DNA of 64,000 nt from Sporichthya brevicatena (GTDB taxonomy: Bacteria; Actinomycetota; Actinomycetes; Sporichthyales; Sporichthyaceae): positions 32,432 to 96,431 of the forward strand of contig NZ_BAAAHE010000004.1 of assembly GCF_039525035.1 (NCBI RefSeq), written 5' to 3'. The notes beneath the pieces were generated by a model. That model was not told the DNA's origin and did not search any database. It saw nothing but the letters and a program-made list of their open reading frames with translations. The position numbers were made by a program, and so were the translations under genes. Of this stretch, positions 26,388-34,318 are shown one piece after another. Each line of letters starts with the position of its first letter. The stretch's first letter is position 1.

Positions 26388-26410
26388 CCCGACGCCCCCG
26401 CCCGGCGGAA

Positions 26411-26444
26411 CCTGGCCAGACCCGGCCGGACCCGGCCGGACCCG
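26411..26444. repeat. 10-bp tandem repeat (CCCGGCCGGA)
   Basis: Two perfect and one diverged unit between the rocD stop and palindrome copy 3. Short tandem repeats also lie beside palindrome copies 1 and 4. Confidence 0.6.
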
Positions 26445-26451
26445 TGTCAAA

Positions 26452-26495
26452 AAAGGGTGACACCCCTTACTGCGCAGTAAGGGGTGTCACCCTTT
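26452..26495. terminator. 44-bp perfect palindrome, bidirectional terminator (copy 3)
   Basis: Same 38-bp core as the other copies with AAA/TTT ends; beyond that the left side is all A (six in total) and the right is TTTCTTTT. Shares the right flank TTTTCCACAGGC with copy 1. Lies between the convergent rocD and the operon ending at 26515. Confidence 0.85.
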
Positions 26496-26514
26496 CTTTT
26501 CCACAGGCGGGGGA

Positions 26515-27057
26515 TCAGGTGGCGGCGAGGACGGTGGCGGCGAGGGCGACGCGGTGGTCCTTGGTCCAGGGCGGGCCGAGGCGGGCGCGGGGGCCGGTGA
26601 GGACGTCGGTGGCGCGGGCGCCGAGGCGGGCGGACGCCGCGGTCTCGGCGGTCCTCGCGTCGTAGAGGTGGACCGCCCAGCCGCGGGCGGCCGCGACGTC
26701 GGCGAGGACCTGCCGGTACATGACCGCGTCCGCGCGCGCCTCCCACGGGACCTGACGTTGCACCGCGAGGTCGGTCGGGAAGTCCGCCGGCCAGGCCCGC
26801 AGCGAGATCGACCCGATGCCGGCGGGAAGGTCGTCGAAGGCCGCGGCGGCGCACCGGGCGATCGAGGCCCGGACGCGGTCGATCAGCGCCGCCACCTCCG
26901 CGTCCGGGGAGACCCCGCGGTCGTAGTGGATCGGGGCCTCGGACAGCCCGTCGTCGACGAGCGGGATCCGGCGCCGGTCGACGACCGTGTGCTCGGCGTC
27001 GGCCGTGACCGCGACCGCCCAGCCGAGGTGGTCCGCGATCCCGAGCCGGAGGGTCAC
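26515..27057 (-). CDS. Conserved hypothetical protein, last gene of CysRS-like operon
   Basis: 180 residues, not recognised. It opens with beta-strand-like stretches resembling an RNase-H-like or Holliday-junction-resolvase-type start (LRLGIADHLGWAVAVTADAE, VVDRRRIPLVDDG), has an acidic/His-containing middle, and ends in PWTKDHRVALAATVLAAT, a helix reminiscent of DHR-containing C-termini of that fold. The resemblance is loose. The GTG overlaps the stop of the CysRS-like gene by 4 bp, so they are translated together. Confidence 0.65.
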   Translation of the reverse strand: MTLRLGIADHLGWAVAVTADAEHTVVDRRRIPLVDDGLSEAPIHYDRGVSPDAEVAALIDRVRASIARCAAAAFDDLPAGIGSISLRAWPADFPTDLAVQRQVPWEARADAVMYRQVLADVAAARGWAVHLYDARTAETAASARLGARATDVLTGPRARLGPPWTKDHRVALAATVLAAT

Positions 27058-27707
27058 CGCCGTCCGACCTCGGAGGCCAGGTCGAGGCCCAGCAACCGGT
27101 CCAGGTGCGCGAAGGCCTCGAAGCGGGCGCCGGGGCAGACCGACGCGTCGGCGGCGAGGGCCTCGAGCGCCTCCAGTGCGCCGGGCAGGTCGAGGTCGTC
27201 CTCGATCCGCTCGACGACCGGATCGACCCCGGCCATGGGCGCGCTCGGGTGCTCGGCCCACTCCGCGACCAGTCCGCGCCACCGCTTCAGGTCGTCGAAC
27301 GCGTGCTCCAGCGCCCGGGCGTCGAGGATCGCGGGCTCGCGGTAGGGCAGGCGCAGGAGCGCGAGCCGCAGGGCGAGCGGGTCGACGGCGTCCTCGGTGG
27401 CCACGACCTCGCCGACGACGACGGGACGCCCCGGCACCGGCGGCTCGGAGCCGATCTCGTGCACCACCAGCTCGGCCTCGGAGACCGGGTCCTGGAACGG
27501 ATGCACGTTGACGTAGAGCAACTGACGATCCGTCAGTGAACTGAAGCCCGCGACGCCGGTCAGCCAGCGCTGCCGCTCGGCGACCCGGCGGAGCAGGTCG
27601 GCCACGATCGCGACGCGCACGCCGTCGCCGACCGCGATGCGGAGGATCCGGGCCGGCGCGGGCTTCACCTCGCGCAGCTCGCCCGCTGCCGGGTCGAAGA
27701 TCCTCAC
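27054..27707 (-). CDS. Degenerate cysteinyl-tRNA-synthetase/MshC-like protein
   Basis: 217 residues, half the size of CysRS. The start (VRIFDPAAGELREVKP) corresponds to the first strand of CysRS/MshC; the middle is shrunk and the HIGH-like HLGH motif, zinc ligands and KMSKS loop are absent. The C-terminal 110 residues are CysRS-like: AVDPLALRLALLRLPYREP, DDLDLPGALEALEAL and FEAFAHLDRLLGLDL. Catalysis therefore seems lost. It overlaps both neighbours by 4 bp (GTGA/TGA). It could be a regulatory or binding pseudoenzyme; the family assignment is by eye and should be tested. Confidence 0.65.
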   Translation of the reverse strand: MRIFDPAAGELREVKPAPARILRIAVGDGVRVAIVADLLRRVAERQRWLTGVAGFSSLTDRQLLYVNVHPFQDPVSEAELVVHEIGSEPPVPGRPVVVGEVVATEDAVDPLALRLALLRLPYREPAILDARALEHAFDDLKRWRGLVAEWAEHPSAPMAGVDPVVERIEDDLDLPGALEALEALAADASVCPGARFEAFAHLDRLLGLDLASEVGRR

Positions 27708-28666
27708 GACGACGCCCCCGCGAGCAGGACGGGGACGAGCACCTCGCGGACCAGCTTCACCGCCGGTCGCCAGCCCTCGGGCATCTCGTCGGTCGGGGGA
27801 GGGCCGGGGTCGAAGGCGGCGTATCCGGTCGTGACGACGACCGCGTCGGCCGCCGGCAGCACGAGGACGTGCTGCCCCGCCCAGCCGCTCGCGAAGAAGC
27901 CCATCGACTTGTCGACCCAGAGCCCGAAGCCGTAGCCCTTCCACTCCGGCGCGCCGCCGGTCGTGTGCGCGGTCGCCATCGCGCGGGCGTACCTGGGCGG
28001 AAGCAGTTCCCGGCCGTCGAGCCGGCCCTGGTCGAGCCACAGCCGCCCGAACGTGGCCAGCGCCGGCCGGTCGAGCTGCAGGTGCCCGAACCCCAGCGGC
28101 AGCCCGTCGGGGTCGGTCAGCCAGGCCCACTCCTCGATCCCGAGCGGCGCGAACAGGCGCTCGGCCGCGTACTCCGCGAGCGGGCGCCGCGTCGCCTCGG
28201 TCAGCGCGGCGCCGAGCAGGTGGTAGGCGCCGTCGTCGTAGCGGAACTTCTTGCCCGGGTCCGTGACCGCCGGCGCCGCGAGCCAGTGCTCGAGCCAGCT
28301 GTCGCCCCGTGCCATCACCGCGTCGAGCTCCCACGGCCCGTCGGTCTCGCAGCCGCGGGTCATCGTCAGCAGCTGCCGCCAGGTGTGCGGGCTCGGTTTC
28401 GCCGGCGCGTCGAGGTCCGGGACGAAGCCGTCCGCCTGCGCGATCCCGACGAGGGTCGCGGTCACGGCCTTCGTCACCGAGAAGACGTCGGCGACGGCCG
28501 GCCCGCGCCGGTCCACCGCGAAGCGCACCTCACCGCCGACCTCGACGAGGAGGCCGGACGTCCGCTCGTAGGCCGGGTTCGCCTCGATGCGGTCGAGGAC
28601 CTCCGCGCAGGCGCGCAGGACCTTCTTCTGGTTGAACACGGGGCTCGACGAGTTCGACATCGGCAC
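27704..28666 (-). CDS. Serine hydrolase (beta-lactamase class C / PBP-like)
   Basis: 320 residues, no signal peptide, so cytoplasmic. SxxK is intact (S63-VT-K66 in VFSVTKAVTA). The second motif is Y143-D-D145 in FRYDDGAYHLLG (family usually Y-x-N), and a GWAGQ near the C-terminus stands where HxG is expected. Members range from D-aminopeptidases to esterases and EstB-like enzymes; substrate unknown. The GTG abuts the previous stop; an ATG 6 nt later is also possible. Coupled to the CysRS-like gene downstream. Confidence 0.82.
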   Translation of the reverse strand: MPMSNSSSPVFNQKKVLRACAEVLDRIEANPAYERTSGLLVEVGGEVRFAVDRRGPAVADVFSVTKAVTATLVGIAQADGFVPDLDAPAKPSPHTWRQLLTMTRGCETDGPWELDAVMARGDSWLEHWLAAPAVTDPGKKFRYDDGAYHLLGAALTEATRRPLAEYAAERLFAPLGIEEWAWLTDPDGLPLGFGHLQLDRPALATFGRLWLDQGRLDGRELLPPRYARAMATAHTTGGAPEWKGYGFGLWVDKSMGFFASGWAGQHVLVLPAADAVVVTTGYAAFDPGPPPTDEMPEGWRPAVKLVREVLVPVLLAGASS

Positions 28667-29503
28667 TCAGTTCAGCCGGGACCGCGCGACGCGGGCGTCC
28701 TGACGGGCCGTCTTGGCGGCAAGCGGGTGGTCCTCCTCGACGCGGATCGCGTACGCCTCGAGCTGATCGGCCGCCCCGGCGAAGTCGCCGGCTCGGGCGA
28801 GGGCCTCGCCGTGCTCGCGGCGGACGGCGGCGGGGCAGCCCGGGACCAGCAGCGAGAGCTCCAGCGCCCACAGCCGGGTCCGGAGCCGGTCGGCGCGCCG
28901 GGCCCAGGTCGAGACGTTCGCGAGGATCCGCAGCATCGTGCGCGGGGTGTCCCAGGGGCGCAGGTCCCGCGCGGTCGGTTCGTGTCCGAGGAGCGCGTAG
29001 GCCGACGCGGTGGGGAACGCCGTCCCGCCCGCGAACGGGTCGACGAGGACGAACGGTGCGTCCGGCCCCTCGGCCGGCTCGCCCGCGCGCTCCGGGTCGC
29101 CGATGCCGACGACGAAGTGCCCCGGCAGCCCGATCCCGTGGGCGGGCACGTCCAGGCGCGCGGAGACCTCGACCCACACCGTCGAGAGCAGGATCGGCAG
29201 GCCGCGCCGCCGCACGAGGACCTCGTTCAGGAGCGAGGAGCGCAGGTCGTCGTAGTCGGCCTGGGAGCCCCCGAAGCCGGCGTCCCCGCCGAGGGTGGCG
29301 CGCAGATGCCGGCCCAGCGCCGCCGGGCGGGCCTCGCCGGGCAGGCCCGCGCCGACGATCTCGGCGAGCGCGTCGAGTCGCCCGAGCGCGGCGTCGACGT
29401 CGAGGTCGGGATCCGCCTCACACGCCATCAGCAGGCAGGCGCGGGCAAGGGATCCCGCCGGGTCGGCGACGATCGCGGCGAACTCCTCTCGCGACTTCAA
29501 CAC
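28667..29503 (-). CDS. Transglutaminase-like/SirB1-family protein with TPR-like C-terminus
   Basis: 278 residues. The central block LNEVLVRRRGLPILLSTVWVEVSARLDVPAHGIGLPGHFVV is the SirB1/YchA Transglut_core2 signature; in this family the catalytic cysteine is commonly lost, and here none is evident at that position, while GHF and the DPFAGG aspartate remain. The C-terminal third (LLVPGCPAAVRREHGEALARAGDFAGAADQLEAY) looks like a TPR hairpin. GGGGAG precedes the GTG. Overlaps the upstream GNAT gene by 7 bp. Confidence 0.8.
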   Translation of the reverse strand: MLKSREEFAAIVADPAGSLARACLLMACEADPDLDVDAALGRLDALAEIVGAGLPGEARPAALGRHLRATLGGDAGFGGSQADYDDLRSSLLNEVLVRRRGLPILLSTVWVEVSARLDVPAHGIGLPGHFVVGIGDPERAGEPAEGPDAPFVLVDPFAGGTAFPTASAYALLGHEPTARDLRPWDTPRTMLRILANVSTWARRADRLRTRLWALELSLLVPGCPAAVRREHGEALARAGDFAGAADQLEAYAIRVEEDHPLAAKTARQDARVARSRLN

Positions 29504-30495
29504 TGCTCCCCGTCGTCGGTCCGCGCCATCGGTGCGCGGCGGTAGTGGTAATGGTGATGCACCGTCAGGCCCAAACTGCGGTACAACGCGACCGCGGCCG
29601 TGTTGTCGGCCGAAACCTGCAGGTACACGTGCCGGGCGCCGGCGGTGCGGGCGTGCCGGATCAAGGCCAGCATCACAGAACGGGCCAGGCCCCGTCGCCG
29701 CGCGGCCTCCGTCGTCTCCATCGCGAAGATGCCGAGCCAGCCGGCGTCGATCGCGCCCCGCCCGGTCGCGACCGTCCGGCCGTCGAGCACGACCTCCGCG
29801 AACACCGGCGCGGTCGCGCGGGTCAGCACCTCGATCGCGACGGGCGGCAGGGGTACCTCCCGGTAGCGGTAGACGCCCAGCCAGCCCGGCGACGGCGCAG
29901 GGCTCAGCGTCACCGGCGGCAGGTCCTCCCGGTCGGGGCCGGCGGCCTCCAGGACCGCCGCGACGTCCCCGGTCATCAGGTGGATGCCGCCGACCCCGTA
30001 CGGGCACTCCCAGCCGCGGGCGGCGAGCCGGTCGTCGAGGTCGGCCGCGAGCGGGACCGGTACCTGGAACTGGGGCGTCAGGCCGCGCTCGGCGTACCAG
30101 GCGACGACGGCGTCGATCGCGGCCTCGGGGTCGAGCCCGGGGTCGCCGAGGGGGAGCGCGGAGTTCGCGCGTCCCGTCCAGCCACCGGCGGCGCGCAGCA
30201 GCCAGCCGCCCAGGCGCTCGGTCTCCAGGCCCTGCCAGCCGAGCGCGGCGACGGCCTCGACGTCCGCGTCGGGGACCAGGTCGTGCCGGCGGGCGATCAC
30301 CCGTCGCGCGGGGACGACCTTGCCCGCCACGAGGTCGACCTCGGCCACCCTGACGAGGTCCCCGTCCTTGCGACGTACAGTCAGAACCCCGTCGGACCAG
30401 GACTCAAGGTCACCGAGGACGTCTCCGAGGCCTCCGTCGGGCAGCTTGCGGCGCACCGAGACGCGCGACCCGACGTCGGCGGCCGTGATCGACAT
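29497..30495 (-). CDS. Rv0428c-like GNAT acetyltransferase with N-terminal SH3-like domain
   Basis: 332 residues from the ATG at 30495 (a TTG 30 nt upstream is the alternative). The N-terminal 55 residues (DVGSRVSVRRKLPDGGLGDV, LTVRRKDGDLVRV) form a small beta-barrel like that of M. tuberculosis Rv0428c. A pseudo-GNAT middle region follows, then a catalytic GNAT domain with RRRGLARSVMLALIRHARTAGARHVYLQVSADNTAAVALYRSLGL. The protein target is unknown. First gene of the overlapping minus-strand operon down to 26515; divergent from fdxA with TTGACA (minus strand, 30532-30527) as a possible -35. Confidence 0.8.
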   Translation of the reverse strand: MSITAADVGSRVSVRRKLPDGGLGDVLGDLESWSDGVLTVRRKDGDLVRVAEVDLVAGKVVPARRVIARRHDLVPDADVEAVAALGWQGLETERLGGWLLRAAGGWTGRANSALPLGDPGLDPEAAIDAVVAWYAERGLTPQFQVPVPLAADLDDRLAARGWECPYGVGGIHLMTGDVAAVLEAAGPDREDLPPVTLSPAPSPGWLGVYRYREVPLPPVAIEVLTRATAPVFAEVVLDGRTVATGRGAIDAGWLGIFAMETTEAARRRGLARSVMLALIRHARTAGARHVYLQVSADNTAAVALYRSLGLTVHHHYHYRRAPMARTDDGEQC

Positions 30496-30540
30496 CTCGT
30501 AGCGGATGGCAAAGCTCGGTGACAAATGTCAACCCCTGAT

Positions 30541-30570
30541 TTGGACCCTGCGCCGTTGGCTGGATACTAG
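30541..30570 (+). promoter_or_regulatory. fdxA-dapC promoter
   Basis: TTGGAC (30541-30546) with GATACT (30563-30568; 16-nt spacer) or TACTAG (18-nt spacer) as -10, preceded by TGG as an extended -10. One of the best sigma-A-like promoters in the window; a short leader with GAGGAGG follows. Confidence 0.55.
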
Positions 30571-30597
30571 GTGCGGAAGCTCGAGGAGGACCCACCC

Positions 30598-30924
30598 GTG
30601 ACGTACGTGATCGCGCAGCCCTGCGTCGACCTGAAGGACAAGGCCTGCATCGAGGAGTGCCCGGTCGACTGCATTTACGAGGGCGCTCGGATGATGTACA
30701 TCCACCCCGACGAGTGCGTGGACTGCGGTGCCTGTGAGCCGGTGTGCCCCGTGGAGGCCATCTACTACGAGGACGACACCCCGGACCAGTGGAAGGACTT
30801 CTACAAGGCCGGGACGGAGTTCTTCTCCGACCTGGGTTCCCCCGGTGGCGCCGCCAAGCTCGGCAACACCGGTAAGGACCACCCCATGGTCGCGGCCCTC
30901 CCCCCGCAGGAGCACGACCACTGA
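30598..30924 (+). CDS. fdxA: Seven-iron ferredoxin
   Basis: 108-residue electron carrier with a 3Fe-4S and a 4Fe-4S cluster, like FdxA/FdxC of mycobacteria. Eight cysteines at 9, 17, 21, 25, 40, 43, 46 and 50, in [17 protein letters not shown] and [11 protein letters not shown]. The GTG at 30598 is supported by GAGGAGG 8 nt upstream. The redox partner is not evident locally. Located 31 bp upstream of dapC, an arrangement common in actinobacteria. Confidence 0.92.
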   Translation: MTYVIAQPCVDLKDKACIEECPVDCIYEGARMMYIHPDECVDCGACEPVCPVEAIYYEDDTPDQWKDFYKAGTEFFSDLGSPGGAAKLGNTGKDHPMVAALPPQEHDH

Positions 30925-30955
30925 TTTGGGTGGCGCCAGCCACCAAGGACTGTCG

Positions 30956-32068
30956 ATGAGCCTCGCGTCCCGCCTGCCGGACTTTCCGTGGGACCGGCTC
31001 CTGCCGGCGAAGGAGAAGGCCGCCGGTGCCCCCGGCGGCCTCGTCGACCTGTCCGTGGGCACGCCGGTGGACTCGGCGCCCCGGGTCGTCCAGGACGCGC
31101 TGAGCGCGGCCGCTGACGCTCCGGGCTACCCGCTGACCGCGGGCACGGCGCAGCTGCGCGAGACGATCGCGACGTTCCTCACCGAGCGGTTCGGGGTGGT
31201 CGGGCTCGCCCCGACCGCCGTCCTGCCGACGATCGGCTCCAAGGAGCTGGTCGCCTGGCTCCCGACGCTGCTCGGGCTCGGCGTGGGCGACGTCGTCGCG
31301 CATCCCGAGCTCGCGTACCCGACCTACGACGTCGGCGCCCGCCTGGCCGGGGCGACGCCGGTGACGGCCGAGGACCCGCAGACCCTGGCCGCGGCCGAGT
31401 CCGTGGGCCCGGTGCGGCTGCTCTGGGTCAACTCCCCGGCGAACCCCACGGGCCGCGTGCTGGGCCCGGAGCGGCTCCGGGAGCTCGTCTCCTGGGGCCG
31501 GGAGCGGGGCGTCGTCCTCGCCTCCGACGAGTGCTACGCCGAGTTCGGCTGGGACACCGAGCCGGTCTCCGTCCTGCACCCGGACATCTGCGGCGGGTCC
31601 CACGAGGGGCTGCTGGTCGTCCACTCGATGTCGAAGCGCTCCAACCTGGCCGGCTACCGGGGCGCGTTCGTGGCCGGGGACGCGGCGCTGGTCGCTGCGC
31701 TGCTGGAGGTGCGCAAGCACGCCGGGATGATCGTCCCCGCCCCGGTCCAGGCGGCGATGGTCGCCGGCCTGTCCGACCCGGCCCACGTCGCCGAGCAGCG
31801 CGAGCGCTACGCGACCCGCCGGAGCGCCCTGCGCGCCGCCCTGGAGGACGCCGGGTTCACGATCGAGCACTCCGAGGCCGGGCTCTACCTGTGGTCCACC
31901 CGCGGCGAGAACTGCTGGACCACCGTCGACTGGCTCGCCGAGCGCGGCATCCTCGTCGCTCCGGGCGACTTCTACGGCCCCGCCGGCGCCGCCCACGTCC
32001 GCGTCGCTCTCACGGCGACCGACGAGCGCATCGCGGCCGCCGTGGAGCGCCTCAGCCCAGGGCGATGA
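30956..32068 (+). CDS. dapC: Succinyldiaminopimelate aminotransferase
   Basis: Class I/II PLP aminotransferase, 370 residues, converting N-succinyl-2-amino-6-ketopimelate to N-succinyl-LL-diaminopimelate for lysine and peptidoglycan. Sites: GTAQLRETIATFL, NSPANPTGRVL (about 159-169), SDECYAEFGW (190-199) and PLP-lysine K227 in HSMSKRSNLAGYR. AAGGA precedes the ATG. dapD and dapE lie 3-5 kb away in the same region, which supports DapC over other aminotransferases. The last 17 bp overlap the convergent small membrane gene. Confidence 0.9.
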   Translation: MSLASRLPDFPWDRLLPAKEKAAGAPGGLVDLSVGTPVDSAPRVVQDALSAAADAPGYPLTAGTAQLRETIATFLTERFGVVGLAPTAVLPTIGSKELVAWLPTLLGLGVGDVVAHPELAYPTYDVGARLAGATPVTAEDPQTLAAAESVGPVRLLWVNSPANPTGRVLGPERLRELVSWGRERGVVLASDECYAEFGWDTEPVSVLHPDICGGSHEGLLVVHSMSKRSNLAGYRGAFVAGDAALVAALLEVRKHAGMIVPAPVQAAMVAGLSDPAHVAEQRERYATRRSALRAALEDAGFTIEHSEAGLYLWSTRGENCWTTVDWLAERGILVAPGDFYGPAGAAHVRVALTATDERIAAAVERLSPGR

Positions 32069-32234
32069 TCAGCAGGAACGCGATCAGCGCGACGCCGATG
32101 GCGCCGACGGCGACGTAGATCGGCGCCATCGAGTTGGCGCGGGGCTGGTAGGTCTCCGAACGTTCGACGAACGCGCGGAACATCTCGGTGTCGCCACCGG
32201 GGTCAACGTCCTTCTCGCCTGCTCCATCGGCCAT
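32052..32234 (-). CDS. Small single-pass membrane protein
   Basis: 60 residues: an acidic N-terminus (MADGAGEKDVDPGGD), a soluble stretch ERSETYQPRANS and one C-terminal transmembrane helix (PIYVAVGAIGVALIAFLLII), a tail-anchored layout. ATG chosen over an in-frame TTG upstream. Function unknown; 37 bp downstream of the sortase gene and probably in the same operon. Confidence 0.6.
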   Translation of the reverse strand: MADGAGEKDVDPGGDTEMFRAFVERSETYQPRANSMAPIYVAVGAIGVALIAFLLIIALG

Positions 32235-32271
32235 GCGGTCGACGATAGACCTCAATCGGGCCTTCGCGGGC

Positions 32272-32964
32272 TCATCGCCACCAGGAGGACCGGACCGGGA
32301 CGTACGTGTCGGTCAGCGACGCGAAGACGATGACGCTGTCCTCGTAGCCCCGGTCCCGCGAGAAACGCCCCCCGCAGGTCACCAGGCGCAGGCCCGGGTG
32401 GTCCGTCGCGCCGTAGACGCCCGCGGTCGGGAAGGCGTCGCGGGAGAACGCGGCGACCATGTCGACGGTGAACGTGACGCGGCTGCCGTCCTTGCGGTCG
32501 ACGACCACGACGTCGCCCGCCCGCAGCGCCCCCAGGTTGAAGAACACGCCCTTGTCGGTGGGGGAGTCCAGGTGGCCGAGGATCACCGCCGGCCCCTTCT
32601 CGCCCGGGCTGGCCAGGTTGCGGTACCAGCCCGCGGGTGCGCCGGCGTCGTCCGGCGGGACCTCGATCGAGCCGTCGGGGTTCAGGCCCAGGGTCATCAG
32701 GTCGGTGTCGATCCCCACGCGCGAGATCCGCAGATGGGTGGGCTCGGACCGGCTCAGCGGCGCCAGTTCGGTTGCCGCCGGGGCGAACGAGGCCGGCGCG
32801 ATCAGCGGCTCGTCCGGGCCCGGGATCGAGTCGACCGGCTGGTCGAAAATCGTCCCGGGCCGGGGTGCGGACGAGGTCGCCTCCGTCGGACCGTGGCCGA
32901 GCGCGATCGCCATCAGCCCGCCGCAGGCCAGCGTGGCGGCGACGGCGAGCGCGATCAGTGTCAC
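32272..32964 (-). CDS. Class F sortase
   Basis: 230 residues: N-terminal transmembrane anchor (MTLIALAVAATLACGGLMAI), Pro/Ala-rich linker, then a sortase domain. Catalytic H131 (VILGHLDS), C197 (LVTCGG) and R205 (SRDRGYEDSV) are all present, as is the F-class layout of two proline-rich strands. It should cut a sorting signal and attach a surface protein. The start is uncertain: the GTG lacks a near ribosome site, and the frame stays open for about 26 codons upstream without a standard start. The preceding gene encodes its likely substrate. Confidence 0.85.
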   Translation of the reverse strand: MTLIALAVAATLACGGLMAIALGHGPTEATSSAPRPGTIFDQPVDSIPGPDEPLIAPASFAPAATELAPLSRSEPTHLRISRVGIDTDLMTLGLNPDGSIEVPPDDAGAPAGWYRNLASPGEKGPAVILGHLDSPTDKGVFFNLGALRAGDVVVVDRKDGSRVTFTVDMVAAFSRDAFPTAGVYGATDHPGLRLVTCGGRFSRDRGYEDSVIVFASLTDTYVPVRSSWWR

Positions 32965-33041
32965 CCGGTCGGCGCGTTCGTCCCGACCCTCCGGGTCGGC
33001 CCCCGCCGCGCCGTCCGGCGTGCTGGTGTCGCCGGTCGTGA

Positions 33042-34157
33042 TCAGCCCCGGCGTCGCTCGAGGACGACGACGGACAGCGCGAGCGCCGTGATCAGCGCCA
33101 GCAGCCCGCCCGCGACCAGCGGGAGGTTGCTGCCGCCGTCCGCCGTGCCGCCGAGACCGGTCGCCGGCGCCCCGGTGGGCACCGCCCCGGGCTTGACGTC
33201 GGAGTCGGTCGACGCACTACCGGACGCGCTGCCGGACGCGCTGCCGGACGCGCTGCCCGAGGAGCTCTCGCTGCCGGACGCGCTCGCCGTCGGGGACGTG
33301 CTCGCGGTCGGGGCCGCGGTGCTGTCGCTGCTGTCGTCGGAGGCCGTGCTCGCCGACCCGGAGGCGCTGCTGGAGCCGGACGTGCTGTCCGAGGGGACGG
33401 CCGCCGCGGTCGGGGAGGACGTCGCCGAGGCGCTGGGGCTCGCGGTCTCGTCCGAGGCGGTGCTCGCGGACGCGGAACCCGAGCTGGAGCCGGAGCTGGA
33501 GCCCGAGGTGCTGCTGGCGTCGACGCTGGTGGCGCCGCCGGTCGAGCTGGAGCTGCTGCTGGAGCTCGCCGAGGCGGTCGGGGAGGCCGACGGGGAGGTG
33601 GTCTCGTCCGCGGAAGCGGTGCTCGCGGAGGAGGAACCCGAGGTGCTGCCCGCGACCGCGCCGGCGGTCGGGGCGGCGGTGCTGTCCGAGGCCTCGCTCG
33701 CGGACCCGCCGGCCGAGCTGCCGGAGGAGCTGCCGGAGGAGCTGCTCGCGGACGCGCTCGGCGTCGCGGTGGAGCTCGGGGAGGCGCTGGGCGAGACGGT
33801 GGGCGAGACGGTGGGCGTCGGGGTCGGGGTGGGCGTCGGGGTCTCGACGCTCACGACCGGGCTGCCCTCACCGGCGACGGTGGTGGGCTCGTCGTCGTCC
33901 TGTGCGATGCGGCCGATCAGGGACAGCGTCGCGGCGAGGCACGCGATCGCGATGACCGCGGCCACGACCCAGCGCGCGTTGCTGCTGTTGGCGTTGTCGC
34001 CGTTGCCGCCGTCACCGGCACCGCCGCCCGCACCGCCACCGGCGTTGCTGCCGGGGCCGCCGGGGGTGCCGGGGGCGCCGGCGTCGGCCGCGCCGGGACC
34101 GTCGACAGGGGAGGGCGTGCCGTCGCCCGGGCTCGCGGGCCCCTCAAGGTTGGACAC
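33042..34157 (-). CDS. Ser/Thr/Ala-rich surface stalk protein, likely sortase substrate
   Basis: 371 residues. A Gly/Pro/Asn-rich N-terminus precedes one transmembrane segment (ARWVVAAVIAIACLAATLSL), then about 220 residues of almost pure Ser/Thr/Ala/Pro/Gly repeats (TPTPTPTPT, SGSASGSASGSAS), then a C-terminal hydrophobic helix and ERRRG tail. The tail looks like a sorting signal, but the LPxTG-type motif is unclear (VPTGAPATG). Likely a glycosylated stalk. AGGAG 5 nt before the GTG at 34157 favours it over a GTG 6 nt upstream. Confidence 0.75.
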   Translation of the reverse strand: MSNLEGPASPGDGTPSPVDGPGAADAGAPGTPGGPGSNAGGGAGGGAGDGGNGDNANSSNARWVVAAVIAIACLAATLSLIGRIAQDDDEPTTVAGEGSPVVSVETPTPTPTPTPTVSPTVSPSASPSSTATPSASASSSSGSSSGSSAGGSASEASDSTAAPTAGAVAGSTSGSSSASTASADETTSPSASPTASASSSSSSSSTGGATSVDASSTSGSSSGSSSGSASASTASDETASPSASATSSPTAAAVPSDSTSGSSSASGSASTASDDSSDSTAAPTASTSPTASASGSESSSGSASGSASGSASGSASTDSDVKPGAVPTGAPATGLGGTADGGSNLPLVAGGLLALITALALSVVVLERRRG

Positions 34158-34318
34158 GGTCACTCCTCAACAACGGCACCAGTGAACAACTTTCGACTTT
34201 ATCCACTCGATGGTGACGGCAAGCATGTGAACCTGGCAAGAATGTCCCCAGTCACACCCGTACCCGCTGCTCAGCGGCTGTTACGGGCGTGTCACGGGGA
34301 CCTGTCCGCGGCTGCGTG

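Noticed and set aside
26515-30495. Horizontally acquired island
   Set aside because: Codon use and GC look like the rest of the window, and there are no integrase, tRNA or direct-repeat boundaries.
32188-34185. 665-codon open frame on the plus strand opposite the sortase and Ser-rich genes
   Set aside because: It is the antisense of low-complexity Ser/Ala codons (giving Leu/Glu repeats) and of the sortase; high GC keeps such frames open. No ribosome site or homology.
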